The notes under the pieces: model-generated
Database searches by the model: none
The model's input: the letters and a program-made list of their open reading frames with translations, nothing else
What the model was told of the DNA's origin: nothing
Program-made: the position numbers and the translations under genes
Source of the DNA: JAJZEO01 sp964350315
GTDB lineage: Bacteria > Chlamydiota > Chlamydiia > Chlamydiales > 2-12-FULL-49-11
Assembly (NCBI GenBank): GCA_964350315.1
Contig: CAYGJD010000005.1
Coordinates: 56,245 to 120,244 of the forward strand
Reading direction: 5' to 3'
Length of the DNA stretch: 64,000 bases
Shown: positions 33,043 to 42,110 of the stretch, one piece after another
How positions within the stretch are numbered: position 1 is the first letter of the stretch
Layout: every line of letters starts with the position of its first letter

Positions 33043-35029
33043 GAAGTTAATCAAAGAAGCACTTTATCACGATCAACTTTACTTTATTAAAGCTAAGCCA
33101 GAAATTTCTGATTTTGAATACGATCAATTGATCAAATCGATTGAAGCTATTGAAAAGGAACATCCAGATTGGCTTGACAAGGAATCCCCTTCACAGCGTG
33201 TAACGGGTGATTTCGCCATAAAATCAAAGTTTAAACAAGTTGAACATACGCATCCGATGCTCTCTTTATCTAATACGTATACAGAAGATGAGTTGGAAGA
33301 TTTTCTTAAACGTATGCATAAACATCTAGAAAAGAGTGAGACTGATTTTACAATTGAATTGAAGATTGATGGTGTTGCTATTAGTGTTAGGTATGAGAAG
33401 GGAGTTCTTTGTCAGGGTGTTACTAGAGGAGATGGCAAAAAGGGAGAGGATGTAACTGAAAATATTAAAACGATAAAGTCTTTGCCACAAGTTTTAAAAG
33501 GAAAAGACATTCCTGATGTTCTTGAATTAAGAGGGGAGGTTTATCTCCCACTTGAAACGTTTAAAAAGCTCAATAAAGAGAAAGAAGAAGAGGGTGAGGA
33601 TGTTTATGCAAACCCAAGAAACGCAGCAGCTGGATCTTTAAAATTATTGGATGCAAATGAAACTAAGAGACGTGGGCTTGATATTTTTATTTACGATATC
33701 GCGCAAGGGCCAGAAAGTATAACGAAGCAATCGCAAGTATCTAATTATCTTGAAAAACTTGGATTTCCAGTTTTTCCTACTGATCTTTTTAAGGTATGTC
33801 ATACGACAAAGCAAATTTTAGATTTTGCACATGCGATGGAAGAAAGAAGGCGAAGGCTTTCGTTTGAAATTGATGGAATTGTAGTAAAGCTCGATGATTT
33901 GAAGTCTCGAGCCCATATTGGAATGACTGGTAAGAGTCCAAGGTGGGCTGTTGCCTATAAATTTGCCCCAGAGCAAGAGATAACAGTTATAGAAGACATC
34001 ACAGTCCAGGTGGGAAGAACAGGCGTCTTGACGCCTGTAGCTGAACTTAAACCTGTCAAGCTAGCAGGAAGTACGATTTCAAGAGCAACACTCCATAATC
34101 AGGATGAAATCGATCGAAAAGATATTCGAGTGGGTGATCATGTAGTCATTGAAAAGGGTGGGGATGTCATTCCAAAAGTTGTTTCAGTTGATTTAAGTAA
34201 GCGAAGAGATGGGGCTGAAAAATGGAAAATGCCGACAACCTGTCCAAGTTGTGGCAGTAGTGTTGTACATGAAGCTGCTCAAGTCGCTGTCAGGTGTGTA
34301 AATCCAGATTGTAAATCACAGAATCTAAGAAAGATCATTTTTTTTGCTGCCAAAGATGCGATGGATATCGATAATATGGGAGAAAAAATTGTAGAGAAGT
34401 TGGCGCTAGCCGGTTATGTTACAAATTTTTCTGATATTTACCGTTTAAGTGAGTTTGAGCTTTCTCAAGTTGAAGGTTTCAAGGAAAAATCTGTAGAAAA
34501 TTTACTTCAGAGTATTGAGGCATCAAAAGATACAACTCTTGATCGATTGATTTTTGGTTTAGGAATTAAATTTGTGGGTAAGCAGACAGCAGAAATCATT
34601 GCTGAATATGTTGGTGGTATTGAGGGATTTATCCATATAACGCATGATGAGTTAATTGGGATAGAGGGTATTGGACCGATTGTGGCTGAGTCTGTTGTTT
34701 CATTTCTAAAAAACCCTTCAAATATTGAGGAAATTAATCAACTACTAGAGCTAGGGGTTAAACCTAAAGGACCAAAGAAAAAAAACAATCTTCATTTGTT
34801 TAATGGTAAGACTTTTGTGTTAACTGGCTCACTGGAAAAATATACAAGAAGTGAAGCTGCATCTTTAATCAAGGAAAGAGGAGGTAAGGTAACTTCTTCT
34901 GTCAGTTCAAGCACAGATTTCGTTTTAGCAGGAGAGTCTCCTGGTTCCAAGTATGATAAAGCAAAAAAACTTGGGGTAAAAATTCTTTCTGAGGTTGAGT
35001 TTGAAAAAAAGCTCGAAGAAAATGATTAG
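33020..35029 (+). CDS. ligA: NAD-dependent DNA ligase
   Basis: Seals nicks in DNA using NAD; 669 residues. The adenylation domain has IELKIDGVA (112-120) with Lys115 as the AMP acceptor and TRGDGKKGEDVT following. An OB domain, a Cys4 zinc site with CPSCGS ... CVNPDC, helix-hairpin-helix repeats (IEGIGPIVAE) and a C-terminal BRCT domain (LFNGKTFVLTGSLEKYT onwards) complete the standard architecture. The ATG lies 23 bases inside the end of glgB in another frame. Follows the glgB gene as one transcript. Confidence 0.97.
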   Translation: MSTKSQYKKLIKEALYHDQLYFIKAKPEISDFEYDQLIKSIEAIEKEHPDWLDKESPSQRVTGDFAIKSKFKQVEHTHPMLSLSNTYTEDELEDFLKRMHKHLEKSETDFTIELKIDGVAISVRYEKGVLCQGVTRGDGKKGEDVTENIKTIKSLPQVLKGKDIPDVLELRGEVYLPLETFKKLNKEKEEEGEDVYANPRNAAAGSLKLLDANETKRRGLDIFIYDIAQGPESITKQSQVSNYLEKLGFPVFPTDLFKVCHTTKQILDFAHAMEERRRRLSFEIDGIVVKLDDLKSRAHIGMTGKSPRWAVAYKFAPEQEITVIEDITVQVGRTGVLTPVAELKPVKLAGSTISRATLHNQDEIDRKDIRVGDHVVIEKGGDVIPKVVSVDLSKRRDGAEKWKMPTTCPSCGSSVVHEAAQVAVRCVNPDCKSQNLRKIIFFAAKDAMDIDNMGEKIVEKLALAGYVTNFSDIYRLSEFELSQVEGFKEKSVENLLQSIEASKDTTLDRLIFGLGIKFVGKQTAEIIAEYVGGIEGFIHITHDELIGIEGIGPIVAESVVSFLKNPSNIEEINQLLELGVKPKGPKKKNNLHLFNGKTFVLTGSLEKYTRSEAASLIKERGGKVTSSVSSSTDFVLAGESPGSKYDKAKKLGVKILSEVEFEKKLEEND

Positions 35030-35049
35030 TTCTGACTAATAGTGAAGGA

Positions 35050-36336
35050 ATGAATGTTAGTAGAAGAGCTCTAATTCCTATTTTCTTCGTTATTTTTATG
35101 GATAACTTCGGATTTTCGATTTTATTCAATCTTCTCCCTACTGTTTTTTTAGACCCTCATTACGATCTAATATCACATACAACATCACTTACGACAAGAA
35201 ATGTGCTGCTAGCGATTACTTTTGGTGTTTTTCCTTTGACTCAATTTTTTGGAGCACCGATTTTAGGTGACTTTGCCGATCATTTCGGTAGAAAGAAGGC
35301 ACTATATATTACTATTATGAGTGTGACGTTTGGTTATTTGATTTCTGCAATGGCGATCTCTATTAATAGTTTCACCTTATTGATTATTAGTCGACTTTTA
35401 ACAGGGTTTTTTGCAGGCAATTTAAGTATCTGTTTAGCAGCGATTGCAGATATTAGTCCAAATGAAGAAAGTCGCGCTCGGAATTTTTCACATGTAACAA
35501 CTCTTTTTGGATTTAGCTGGATTCTAGCAATGGTTCTTTCTGGCTACATTTCAGATCCTAAGTATCTGGGATATCACGGCCCTGTAATTGTCTTTTTGAT
35601 TACAGCAGCGTTTTCTTTTTTAAGCTTTATTGCGGTTTGGATTTGGTACGATGAAACATATAAAGTAGAGAGTGAAATCAATTTTGATATTTTAAAGGGA
35701 ATAAAAAATGTCATTGAAGCGATGTGCTTAAAAAAAGTTCGCTTTATGTTTATCTTGTATTTCTTTTGGGTCATTGGATGGGGGATGTCAATTCAGTGGT
35801 TTCCAGCATACTCAATAGAAAGTTATCGCGCCTCTATGGTGTCTGTAACAACTTGGATGATTATACTTGGTATTACATGGACATTAGGAAGTTCTATACT
35901 AAATGCTGTATTATTAAAGCGCATGCATTCGATATCGATTGCTCTTCTAGGTGCTTTTTCAAGTGCGATTCTGTTGTTTATCTCTCTTTTTATCCCTTGG
36001 TTTGATCTATTTGGTGTTATTATCGCTATAGCAGCTGTATTTTCAGCTTTCACGATGTGTAATACAATGAATCTTATCTCTATGTCTGCTCCTAAAAACG
36101 TACAGGGAAAAGTGATGGGGTTGTCACAATCTACTATGTCCATAGGTTGGGTAATTTCAGCAGTTGCAGCATCGATAATTAATCGCTTTTCTATAGAGTA
36201 CATCTATTGGTTTACAAGTTTGTGTTTGGCCATAACTTTTTTTCTACTTCTTATTGTATATCTAATTCATAAGATAAAGAAGATTCCAGAAGAACCAGAA
36301 TCAAATGAAGACTTCACTGATCATCAACGCGATTAA
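35050..36336 (+). CDS. MFS transporter (TetA-like)
   Basis: A 428-residue major facilitator superfamily carrier with twelve membrane helices. FMDNFGFSILFNLLPTVF near the N-terminus and the motif A-like block GDFADHFGRKKALYITI (about 73-89) resemble drug:proton antiporters of the TetA type. The C-terminal tail is charged. The substrate is not predictable; drug export or metabolite exchange are possible. It starts 20 bases after ligA, with AAGGA 2-6 bases before the ATG and no separate promoter seen, so it may be the last gene of the CT865-glgB-ligA-MFS run. Confidence 0.87.
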   Translation: MNVSRRALIPIFFVIFMDNFGFSILFNLLPTVFLDPHYDLISHTTSLTTRNVLLAITFGVFPLTQFFGAPILGDFADHFGRKKALYITIMSVTFGYLISAMAISINSFTLLIISRLLTGFFAGNLSICLAAIADISPNEESRARNFSHVTTLFGFSWILAMVLSGYISDPKYLGYHGPVIVFLITAAFSFLSFIAVWIWYDETYKVESEINFDILKGIKNVIEAMCLKKVRFMFILYFFWVIGWGMSIQWFPAYSIESYRASMVSVTTWMIILGITWTLGSSILNAVLLKRMHSISIALLGAFSSAILLFISLFIPWFDLFGVIIAIAAVFSAFTMCNTMNLISMSAPKNVQGKVMGLSQSTMSIGWVISAVAASIINRFSIEYIYWFTSLCLAITFFLLLIVYLIHKIKKIPEEPESNEDFTDHQRD

Positions 36337-36366
36337 TTCATTAATTGAGTTAGATTGAGAAAGTGA

Positions 36367-37236
36367 TTAAGCCGATTCAACCAATGGGCTTATGCGGAAT
36401 GTCTCTTTAACAGGTTTTGAGTTTTCCATCGGTTTTGAGCCTATAATGCAGTGAAATGCTTCTCCTGCAAGAGAAGAGGTGAGGCCATGTTTTTGTCTTA
36501 ACCATTCAAGATCGTAGGATGTGAAGGTCAAAAACCAAATTTTTGATACACCCGGGTAGTTACTGACTTCTTTTGAATAAAGCCCCTTAATTGCGAAGTA
36601 AAAGGTTTCGCCCAGTTCATTGGGCGTTTTACCAAAGTCAAAGGTTTCATTTGGCATGATCACAGGAATGTGGGCTCCTAAATGGTCAATAAATGTGAAA
36701 TGATCAGGGATTTGGGCATCAATTCTATTAATGTAGGGAAATAAAGTGCCTAATATAAGGTCTGGTAGTTTGATAAAGTAAAAACCTTGTTGGTTCCTAC
36801 ATAGTCTTCCTTTAAGGCAAAAAAGAAGGCGCAATTTTTTCATAATTGGATCTTTAATTTCTTGCGACGGTGGATCTGGATTTTCAGAAGTTCTGAGAAG
36901 CATTGGGGAAGAATACTTTTGCTTTGTAAAGGGATTAGGGAAAGGGGTCGTTAATGGTTGGTTGGGGAATCTTCCTGCAGGGTTTGGGCGCATAAACTCA
37001 TCAAGATTTGGTAATATTACTTCCTTTCGCTCTGGAGTAAAAAACCGTTCAATTCTCGTGAATAGACCCGTGTTTTTTGGAGTAGAGACCTCTTTCATTG
37101 ATGAGAGATCAAATGGGTAGGAGCCAGATTGTTTGACCTTGATAGAACGCATTTTTTGCTTTCCAAAGGGAGCATGGGAAAGTCTTGATGATCCACCAAT
37201 ATGGCGCGAAAGAGCTTGTACACGAGTTAATTGCAT
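36367..37236 (-). CDS. Lineage-specific protein of unknown function
   Basis: A 289-residue soluble protein that I do not recognise. The N-terminal 100 residues are basic, proline-rich and probably disordered (PNPAGRFPNQPLTTPFPNPF), typical of secreted chlamydial proteins. A globular domain follows (about 130-270), with mixed strands and an FIDHLGAHIPVIMP block. No catalytic motif is evident. Two starts are possible: ATG 37236, only 8 bases after a TATAAT at 37244-37249, or ATG 37152, which has GGAAAG 6 bases upstream. The second would make a 261-residue protein. Convergent with the MFS gene. Confidence 0.7.
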   Translation of the reverse strand: MQLTRVQALSRHIGGSSRLSHAPFGKQKMRSIKVKQSGSYPFDLSSMKEVSTPKNTGLFTRIERFFTPERKEVILPNLDEFMRPNPAGRFPNQPLTTPFPNPFTKQKYSSPMLLRTSENPDPPSQEIKDPIMKKLRLLFCLKGRLCRNQQGFYFIKLPDLILGTLFPYINRIDAQIPDHFTFIDHLGAHIPVIMPNETFDFGKTPNELGETFYFAIKGLYSKEVSNYPGVSKIWFLTFTSYDLEWLRQKHGLTSSLAGEAFHCIIGSKPMENSKPVKETFRISPLVESA

Positions 37237-37284
37237 AAGAATTATTATATCAGATGTACAATTAAGACTGTATTCAAATAAACT

Positions 37285-38622
37285 TTACACAATTAGAAGT
37301 TGATCAGAGTTTAAGAGGTCTCCGATAAGTGTTTGGTGATTAAAAGAGTGTATTCGAACGTTTTGGATTGTGCCAACCATTGAGTCAGGTCCTTCTGAAA
37401 TAACCTTTTTCCAGCAGCGTGTGCGTCCTTTTAGCTGGCCTTTCTGGTTCTTTTTTTCAAAAAGAACTTCGACAGTATCTCCTAAAAGGTCTTGTCTGTG
37501 GGTCGCTGCCTGTTGGTTGTGAAGTTCCATAAGGCGTTGTAGACGTTCACTTTTCACTTCTTCCGGTATGTCATCTTTAAATCTCATTGCAGGTGTGCCT
37601 TTTCTCGCAGAGTAAGTATAAAGAAAGGCTACAGAGTAAGAAATTTCTTTAAAAACGTCGATGGTCTCTTCAAACTCTTCTTCTGTTTCTGTAGGAAAAC
37701 CAATGATAATATCAGTACCTAATGATGCGTTTGGGACGAGTTCTTTCAGCATTGCCACTTTTTCAAAATATTCTTCCTTAGAATAAATGCGGTGCATTTT
37801 TTTTAGGATGCGGCTAGAGCCTGCTTGAATAGGAAAATGAACAAATTCACAAACGCTTGGTAAGTCACGGATGGCTTCCATAAGATTTCTTGTGATATCA
37901 ATCGGGTGAGAGGTAAGGAAGCGAATTCGTTCAATGCCTTCAATTTTATCAAGGCGGTAAAGAAGATCATGGAATAAGCAGCCTGTTTCTGGCGTATCTT
38001 TTCCATAGCTGTTTACGTTTTGACCAAGGAGAGTTATTTCTTTAAACCCCTCATGGGCTAGTTTTTGGACTTCTTCTACGATGTTTTCTGGAGGTCTAGA
38101 TACTTCTTTGCCTCTTGTATAGGGGACAACGCAGTATGTACAGTATTTATCGCAGCCGCGAATAATTGAAACGTATGCAGAGACTTTTGTCTCTTTCTTT
38201 GCTATGAGATAGTCAAGGTTTTCTTCGAATGATTTGTCAGTGCGGATTGATTGTTTTCCACCAACGACGACATCATTGAGAACCTCAGATAGGTCAGTAA
38301 TGTTATTTGTGCCCAGGACAAAATCAATGTGAGGAAGTTTGCGGAAAAGAGACTCTTTCTTTGCCATGGCCATACAGCCTGTTACGCCAATAATCTTTTT
38401 CTTATATTTTGAACGGCCAAGTTGTCCTAGTTTCCCCATGACCTTACGTTCTGCCAGGTCTCGTATAGAGCAAGTGTTGTAGATAAGAAGGTCGGCATCT
38501 TCTTCGTCAAATATTCTTTTTAAACCGCGTTCTTCGAGCTGACCGACCATTATTTCGGTATCAAGCTCGTTCATTTGACACCCATAAGTGCGAATAAAAA
38601 ATGTATTTGGATCTTGTTTCAT
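37285..38622 (-). CDS. miaB: tRNA-2-methylthio-N6-dimethylallyladenosine synthase
   Basis: Radical-SAM methylthiotransferase that converts i6A37 to ms2i6A37 in tRNA; 445 residues. The N-terminal UPF0004 domain has cysteines 15 (YGCQMNE), 51 (NTCSIRD) and 83 (GCMA) for the auxiliary [4Fe-4S] cluster. The radical-SAM motif is C157-x3-C161-x2-C164, and a C-terminal TRAM domain begins near residue 375. ATG 38622 was chosen over a TTG two codons upstream. It is an iron-sulphur client that could depend on the BolA/Grx4 pair elsewhere in the window (inference). Divergent from rplM. Confidence 0.96.
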   Translation of the reverse strand: MKQDPNTFFIRTYGCQMNELDTEIMVGQLEERGLKRIFDEEDADLLIYNTCSIRDLAERKVMGKLGQLGRSKYKKKIIGVTGCMAMAKKESLFRKLPHIDFVLGTNNITDLSEVLNDVVVGGKQSIRTDKSFEENLDYLIAKKETKVSAYVSIIRGCDKYCTYCVVPYTRGKEVSRPPENIVEEVQKLAHEGFKEITLLGQNVNSYGKDTPETGCLFHDLLYRLDKIEGIERIRFLTSHPIDITRNLMEAIRDLPSVCEFVHFPIQAGSSRILKKMHRIYSKEEYFEKVAMLKELVPNASLGTDIIIGFPTETEEEFEETIDVFKEISYSVAFLYTYSARKGTPAMRFKDDIPEEVKSERLQRLMELHNQQAATHRQDLLGDTVEVLFEKKNQKGQLKGRTRCWKKVISEGPDSMVGTIQNVRIHSFNHQTLIGDLLNSDQLLIV

Positions 38623-38764
38623 GGCCAACTACTATATGAAATAATGTCTAAAGTCGCCACCAAAAAAACATAAAGGGATTATTCATTCTATTTTGATTGA
38701 ACTATTGAGTGTTGACAAATGTTTCTTTTATGCAAAAAATCCTCTTTGCCCTCTCTTTTTTTAC

Positions 38765-38793
38765 TTGGCAAATATGAACAGACATAGTATTCT
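38765..38793 (+). promoter_or_regulatory. Promoter of rplM-rpsI
   Basis: TTGGCA (38765-38770), a 17-base spacer and TATTCT (38788-38793). The predicted start near 38800 gives a leader of about 25 bases with AAGGTGA before the ATG at 38825. Confidence 0.6.
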
Positions 38794-38824
38794 ACTCATA
38801 ATTTTTAGAAATTAAGGTGAGAAA

Positions 38825-39271
38825 ATGGCAGCTCTATTCAAGCAGAAAACGAAATTTTATAAGTGTGGAAAGAAGGAAATGGATTGGTATCTCTTTGATG
38901 CAAAGGGAAAGACATTAGGACGGATCTCCTCTGAAATCGCTAAAGTATTAAGAGGCAAACATAAGCCAACTTATACTCCAAACACAGATCAAGGTGACGG
39001 AGTTGTTGTGATTAATGCAAAAGAAGTTGTTTTGACTGGAAACAAAGAAGCACAGAAATTGTATACTCACCATACTGGATTTTTAGGTGGATTAAAAGAA
39101 ATTCCATTTCGTCGTATGCAAGAAAGGCACCCTGAGAGAATTCTTGAGAAAGCTGTTAAGGGAATGATGCCAAAGACAAAACTTGGACGAGCAATGTTCA
39201 AGAAATTAAAAGTGTTTGCTGATGATAAGCATAACTTAGAAGCTCAACAACCAATTACAGTCTCAGTTTAA
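38825..39271 (+). CDS. rplM: 50S ribosomal protein L13
   Basis: A 148-residue L13 with the hallmark WYLFDAKGKTLGRISSEIAKVLRGK at about 21-45 (split here: WYLFDAKGKTLGR then ISSEIAK) and HTGFLGGLKE and MLPK-like MMPKTKLGRAMFKKLKVF blocks. It binds 23S rRNA early in 50S assembly. Heads the conserved rplM-rpsI pair with its own good promoter and ends 14 bases before the rpsI start. Length equals the family norm. Confidence 0.98.
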   Translation: MAALFKQKTKFYKCGKKEMDWYLFDAKGKTLGRISSEIAKVLRGKHKPTYTPNTDQGDGVVVINAKEVVLTGNKEAQKLYTHHTGFLGGLKEIPFRRMQERHPERILEKAVKGMMPKTKLGRAMFKKLKVFADDKHNLEAQQPITVSV

Positions 39272-39285
39272 CTTAAGGAATGAAG

Positions 39286-39678
39286 ATGAAAAAAACGAAT
39301 CTTTCAAACGGAACAGGAAGAAGAAAAACAGCTGTAGCTCGTGTATATATGCGTGAAGGAAAGGGTGATATCGTTGTGAATGGCAAAGAGTTTGCTAAAT
39401 ATTTTCACACTGAAGTACAAAGAAGCCTTCTTATGGCTCCGATTAAACTCTGCAAAATGGAAAATAAAGATTTCATCATTACTGTAAAGGGTGGAGGAAT
39501 CGACGGTCAGGCTGTTGCAGCAAGACACGGAATTTCTCGTGCTCTTGTAAAAAATGATGAAGAGCGTAGACCAGTTCTTAAAGAGAAAGGATTTCTAACT
39601 CGCGATCCAAGAAAACGTGAGCGTAAGAAATACGGTAAAGCTGGTGCACGTAAGTCATACCAATTCTCAAAGAGATAA
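39286..39678 (+). CDS. rpsI: 30S ribosomal protein S9
   Basis: A 130-residue S9. GTGRRKTAVARVYMREGKGD is the family start, GGGIDGQAVAARHGISRAL the core and the C-terminal tail ends in GARKSYQFSKR, whose last residues contact the P-site tRNA. Two in-frame ATGs stand two codons apart; the second (39286) is chosen because AAGGA (39275-39279) lies at 6-base distance from it but directly touches the first (39280). Cotranscribed with rplM and followed by a strong terminator. Confidence 0.97.
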   Translation: MKKTNLSNGTGRRKTAVARVYMREGKGDIVVNGKEFAKYFHTEVQRSLLMAPIKLCKMENKDFIITVKGGGIDGQAVAARHGISRALVKNDEERRPVLKEKGFLTRDPRKRERKKYGKAGARKSYQFSKR

Positions 39679-39733
39679 TTTCGTATATTATCAGTTTCAA
39701 GAGGTGCTGCTTTTTTTTGCAGGCCTTCTTTCA

Positions 39734-39782
39734 AAAGGTCCATTTAGGTGTAAGAATGCACACAATGGGCCTTTTTTATTTT
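39734..39782 (+). terminator. Rho-independent terminator of rplM-rpsI
   Basis: AAAGGTCCATT (39734-39744) pairs with AATGGGCCTTT (39764-39774) over 11 bp (one G-T) around a 19-base loop, followed by a T-rich run. It lies 56 bases after the rpsI stop. Confidence 0.75.
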
Positions 39783-39865
39783 GTGTTGAAACATTAAAAA
39801 CCTACTCTATAAGCAGATTTGCATTCTGATTGGGTTGATCTCTTCAACAACCAATTGTCAAATTG

Positions 39866-41374
39866 TTATAAATATTTCCCATCTAGATACGAGAGATATG
39901 GAGCAGATGAAAATTTCCCGCCTATAGCTTTTTCTATAAGCTCTACAGGAGAGAACTCTCTTCCATATTGATGGATGTTTTTGCGAAGGTATTCTTTAAT
40001 AAATGAGAAATCTCCTTGTGCAACTTTTTGATCCCATGATGAGTGGGTTTTTATCATATGCACATATAACGCGCCTGCATAGAGATTTCCAAGAGCATAG
40101 GAAGGGAAATATCCAAATGCACCAATTGACCAGTGTATATCTTGTAGGCACCCTTCAGCGTCTGTTTTTGGCGTGACCCCTAACATGTCTTTCATCTTTG
40201 CGTTCCAGAGTTTCGGGATATCTTTAACTTGGATTGATCCGTCAATAAGACCTTTTTCCAATTCATAACGAAGTATAATGTGTAAGTTATACGTAACTTC
40301 ATCAGCAAAAATTCGAATAAGAGAAGGGGAGACTGTGTTGATGGATCTTACGAATTGATCAAGGGTTGTGTTGTCAAATGTATTTGGGAAAGCATCTCGT
40401 ACTAATGGGTATTGATTTTTCCAGAATGGGTAAGAATGACCGATAAAGCATTCCCAAAATCTTGACTGGCTTTCGTGAATACCAAAAGATGCAGCTTCTG
40501 CAAGGGGGGTTCCAATGTCGCTTTCAGGTAGACCATTTTCGTAGAGTGCATGACCGCACTCATGGATTGTGGCAAAGTAAGCTTTTTTAAAATCATTTTG
40601 GTGGTAGTTTGTTGTTATTCTGATGTCTTTTGAGCAAAGGGGAATACAAAATGGGTGAGCAGTTTCAGCTAAGTGATAATTTTCTATGGGAAGGCCCATT
40701 TGCGCAATGATCTTTTTGGATAGTTCTTTTTGGTGGGGAATGGAAAAAAACGGATTCGTTGGTTGCTGTTGCGCTTCTTTTGATTCTTTTCTTTTGTTTA
40801 CAATGATCTTAAGATGATCTTTTAGGCTTGAAAATAGTTTGTCTAGTTCAGCAACTGTCATTCCTGGTTCAAATTCATTGAGAAGGGCGTCGTAGGGGTG
40901 GTGCTTATAGCCAAGCATTTCAGCTTTCTTTTTTGAGAGATCAACGATCTTCTTTAAGAAAGGAGCAAATGTACGGAAAGAATTTTCTGTTCTTGCTTTT
41001 TTCCATGCGTCGACGCCATTTGAAGTGGCATCTGAGAATTTTTTGATGAAAGAGGTAGTGATTTTTGTAGATGATAAATAGTCGCGTCTCATTTCCCTTA
41101 CTGAGGCTTGTTGTCTTGGGGATAATTCGCTCGCAGTTATTTTCCCTGTTTTCAAGTCACATACTTTTTCAAGTAGGCGTTCAATTTTTTTGCTTGTTGT
41201 TTGTTTATGTTGTAGTTCTGCTATAAATTTATTTTGTTCAGCTCGAAATGCGAGTCCAGCACTAGGCATTTGAGATTCTTGGTCGTATTCAAGAAAATAG
41301 CCAAGAGACCGAAGTAGGTAGGAGGTTTTTCCATTTGTTTGGAGTTGTTTATATATTTTTTCTGAATTTGACAT
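39866..41374 (-). CDS. Carboxypeptidase Taq (M32 family)
   Basis: A 502-residue zinc metallocarboxypeptidase. The HECGH motif is at 271-275, with IHESQSRFWE downstream supplying the third ligand Glu and the M32 signature HPF at 240-242. M32 enzymes trim C-terminal residues of peptides in the cytoplasm. ATG 41374 has AGGAG 11 bases upstream, and the start overlaps the stop of the PAP2 gene by 26 bases. It is therefore the last gene of the lptG-lptF-PAP2 chain. It is convergent with rpsI. A peptide recycling role is inferred. Confidence 0.92.
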   Translation of the reverse strand: MSNSEKIYKQLQTNGKTSYLLRSLGYFLEYDQESQMPSAGLAFRAEQNKFIAELQHKQTTSKKIERLLEKVCDLKTGKITASELSPRQQASVREMRRDYLSSTKITTSFIKKFSDATSNGVDAWKKARTENSFRTFAPFLKKIVDLSKKKAEMLGYKHHPYDALLNEFEPGMTVAELDKLFSSLKDHLKIIVNKRKESKEAQQQPTNPFFSIPHQKELSKKIIAQMGLPIENYHLAETAHPFCIPLCSKDIRITTNYHQNDFKKAYFATIHECGHALYENGLPESDIGTPLAEAASFGIHESQSRFWECFIGHSYPFWKNQYPLVRDAFPNTFDNTTLDQFVRSINTVSPSLIRIFADEVTYNLHIILRYELEKGLIDGSIQVKDIPKLWNAKMKDMLGVTPKTDAEGCLQDIHWSIGAFGYFPSYALGNLYAGALYVHMIKTHSSWDQKVAQGDFSFIKEYLRKNIHQYGREFSPVELIEKAIGGKFSSAPYLSYLDGKYL

Positions 41375-42110
41375 ATGAAAGTTTTCTCCTAAAAGAATCA
41401 AAAGTTTTAATTACTGAGTCAAAAAAAGGAGTATAGAATAGAAGAGATAAGTATGAAAGAGACAATAAAGTAGACCCAATTATAACATCACTTATCCAAT
41501 GTGCTCCTACAGCAACTCGTGCTAATATGATGGGGAAGCTAGAGAGAAATGAAAGAAGACCCCAAGTGCGCCCATAAAGAATCGCCATAGATATATAGAA
41601 TAAAGAGCAAGTAACACCATGGTCTCCTGGAAAGGATTGGGGAGAACAGTCTTTGGTTTTTTCATTTGGTCTAATTTCTTTAACTCGGACATAGTTATCT
41701 AGAGCAAGTGAGGGGCTGAGACGATTGTATTGGATAACTTTAGGGATGAGTTTTCTACTAACTAATCTAAAATTAGTTACATGGGTGCCAGCTACAAGTA
41801 GTAATGCAATAAAAAGGGTGGTTTTTTTGTAGCGGCGAGTTTTTATATAGGCGGCAACAAAGAAAGATAAGACAATAATGTCAAAGAGCCAATCAGCTCT
41901 TTTCGAATTCCAAAAAAGGACAAATTCTTGCCAGTTATAGGAGTGAACAAATAGGTAGTTGAAGAGCCTTGCGCAAGACACATCTGCTATTTGCCAAACT
42001 CTGTTTGTTAAAGGAAGAAACCAACTGATTGCTGTCAAACAGACAATAAAGAAGCTTTTTTTAAGCTTTCTTTTGCTTGCAGTTGTGGCTTCGGGACGAT
42101 TGATCTCCAT
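41349..42110 (-). CDS. PAP2-family phosphatase, coupled to lptFG
   Basis: A 253-residue inner-membrane phosphatase with about five or six helices. The catalytic core has VKEIRP (143-148), SFPGDH (159-164) and R198-x5-H204-x3-D208. Clusters of basic residues at both ends are cytoplasmic. The start chosen, ATG 42110, lies 76 bases inside lptF; an ATG at 42203 is also possible. Neither has a clear ribosome binding site, which suggests translational coupling. Its place directly after the LPS exporter genes makes lipid A 1- or 4'-phosphate, or undecaprenyl diphosphate, likely substrates (inference). Confidence 0.82.
   Translation of the reverse strand: MEINRPEATTASKRKLKKSFFIVCLTAISWFLPLTNRVWQIADVSCARLFNYLFVHSYNWQEFVLFWNSKRADWLFDIIVLSFFVAAYIKTRRYKKTTLFIALLLVAGTHVTNFRLVSRKLIPKVIQYNRLSPSLALDNYVRVKEIRPNEKTKDCSPQSFPGDHGVTCSLFYISMAILYGRTWGLLSFLSSFPIILARVAVGAHWISDVIIGSTLLSLSYLSLLFYTPFFDSVIKTFDSFRRKLSYVKFRKNI

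Noticed and set aside
36367..37236. The 289-residue protein as a transposase or phage protein
   Set aside because: Its basic, proline-rich N-terminus looked phage-like at first, but there are no catalytic acidic residues or terminal repeats, and the neighbours are chromosomal housekeeping genes.
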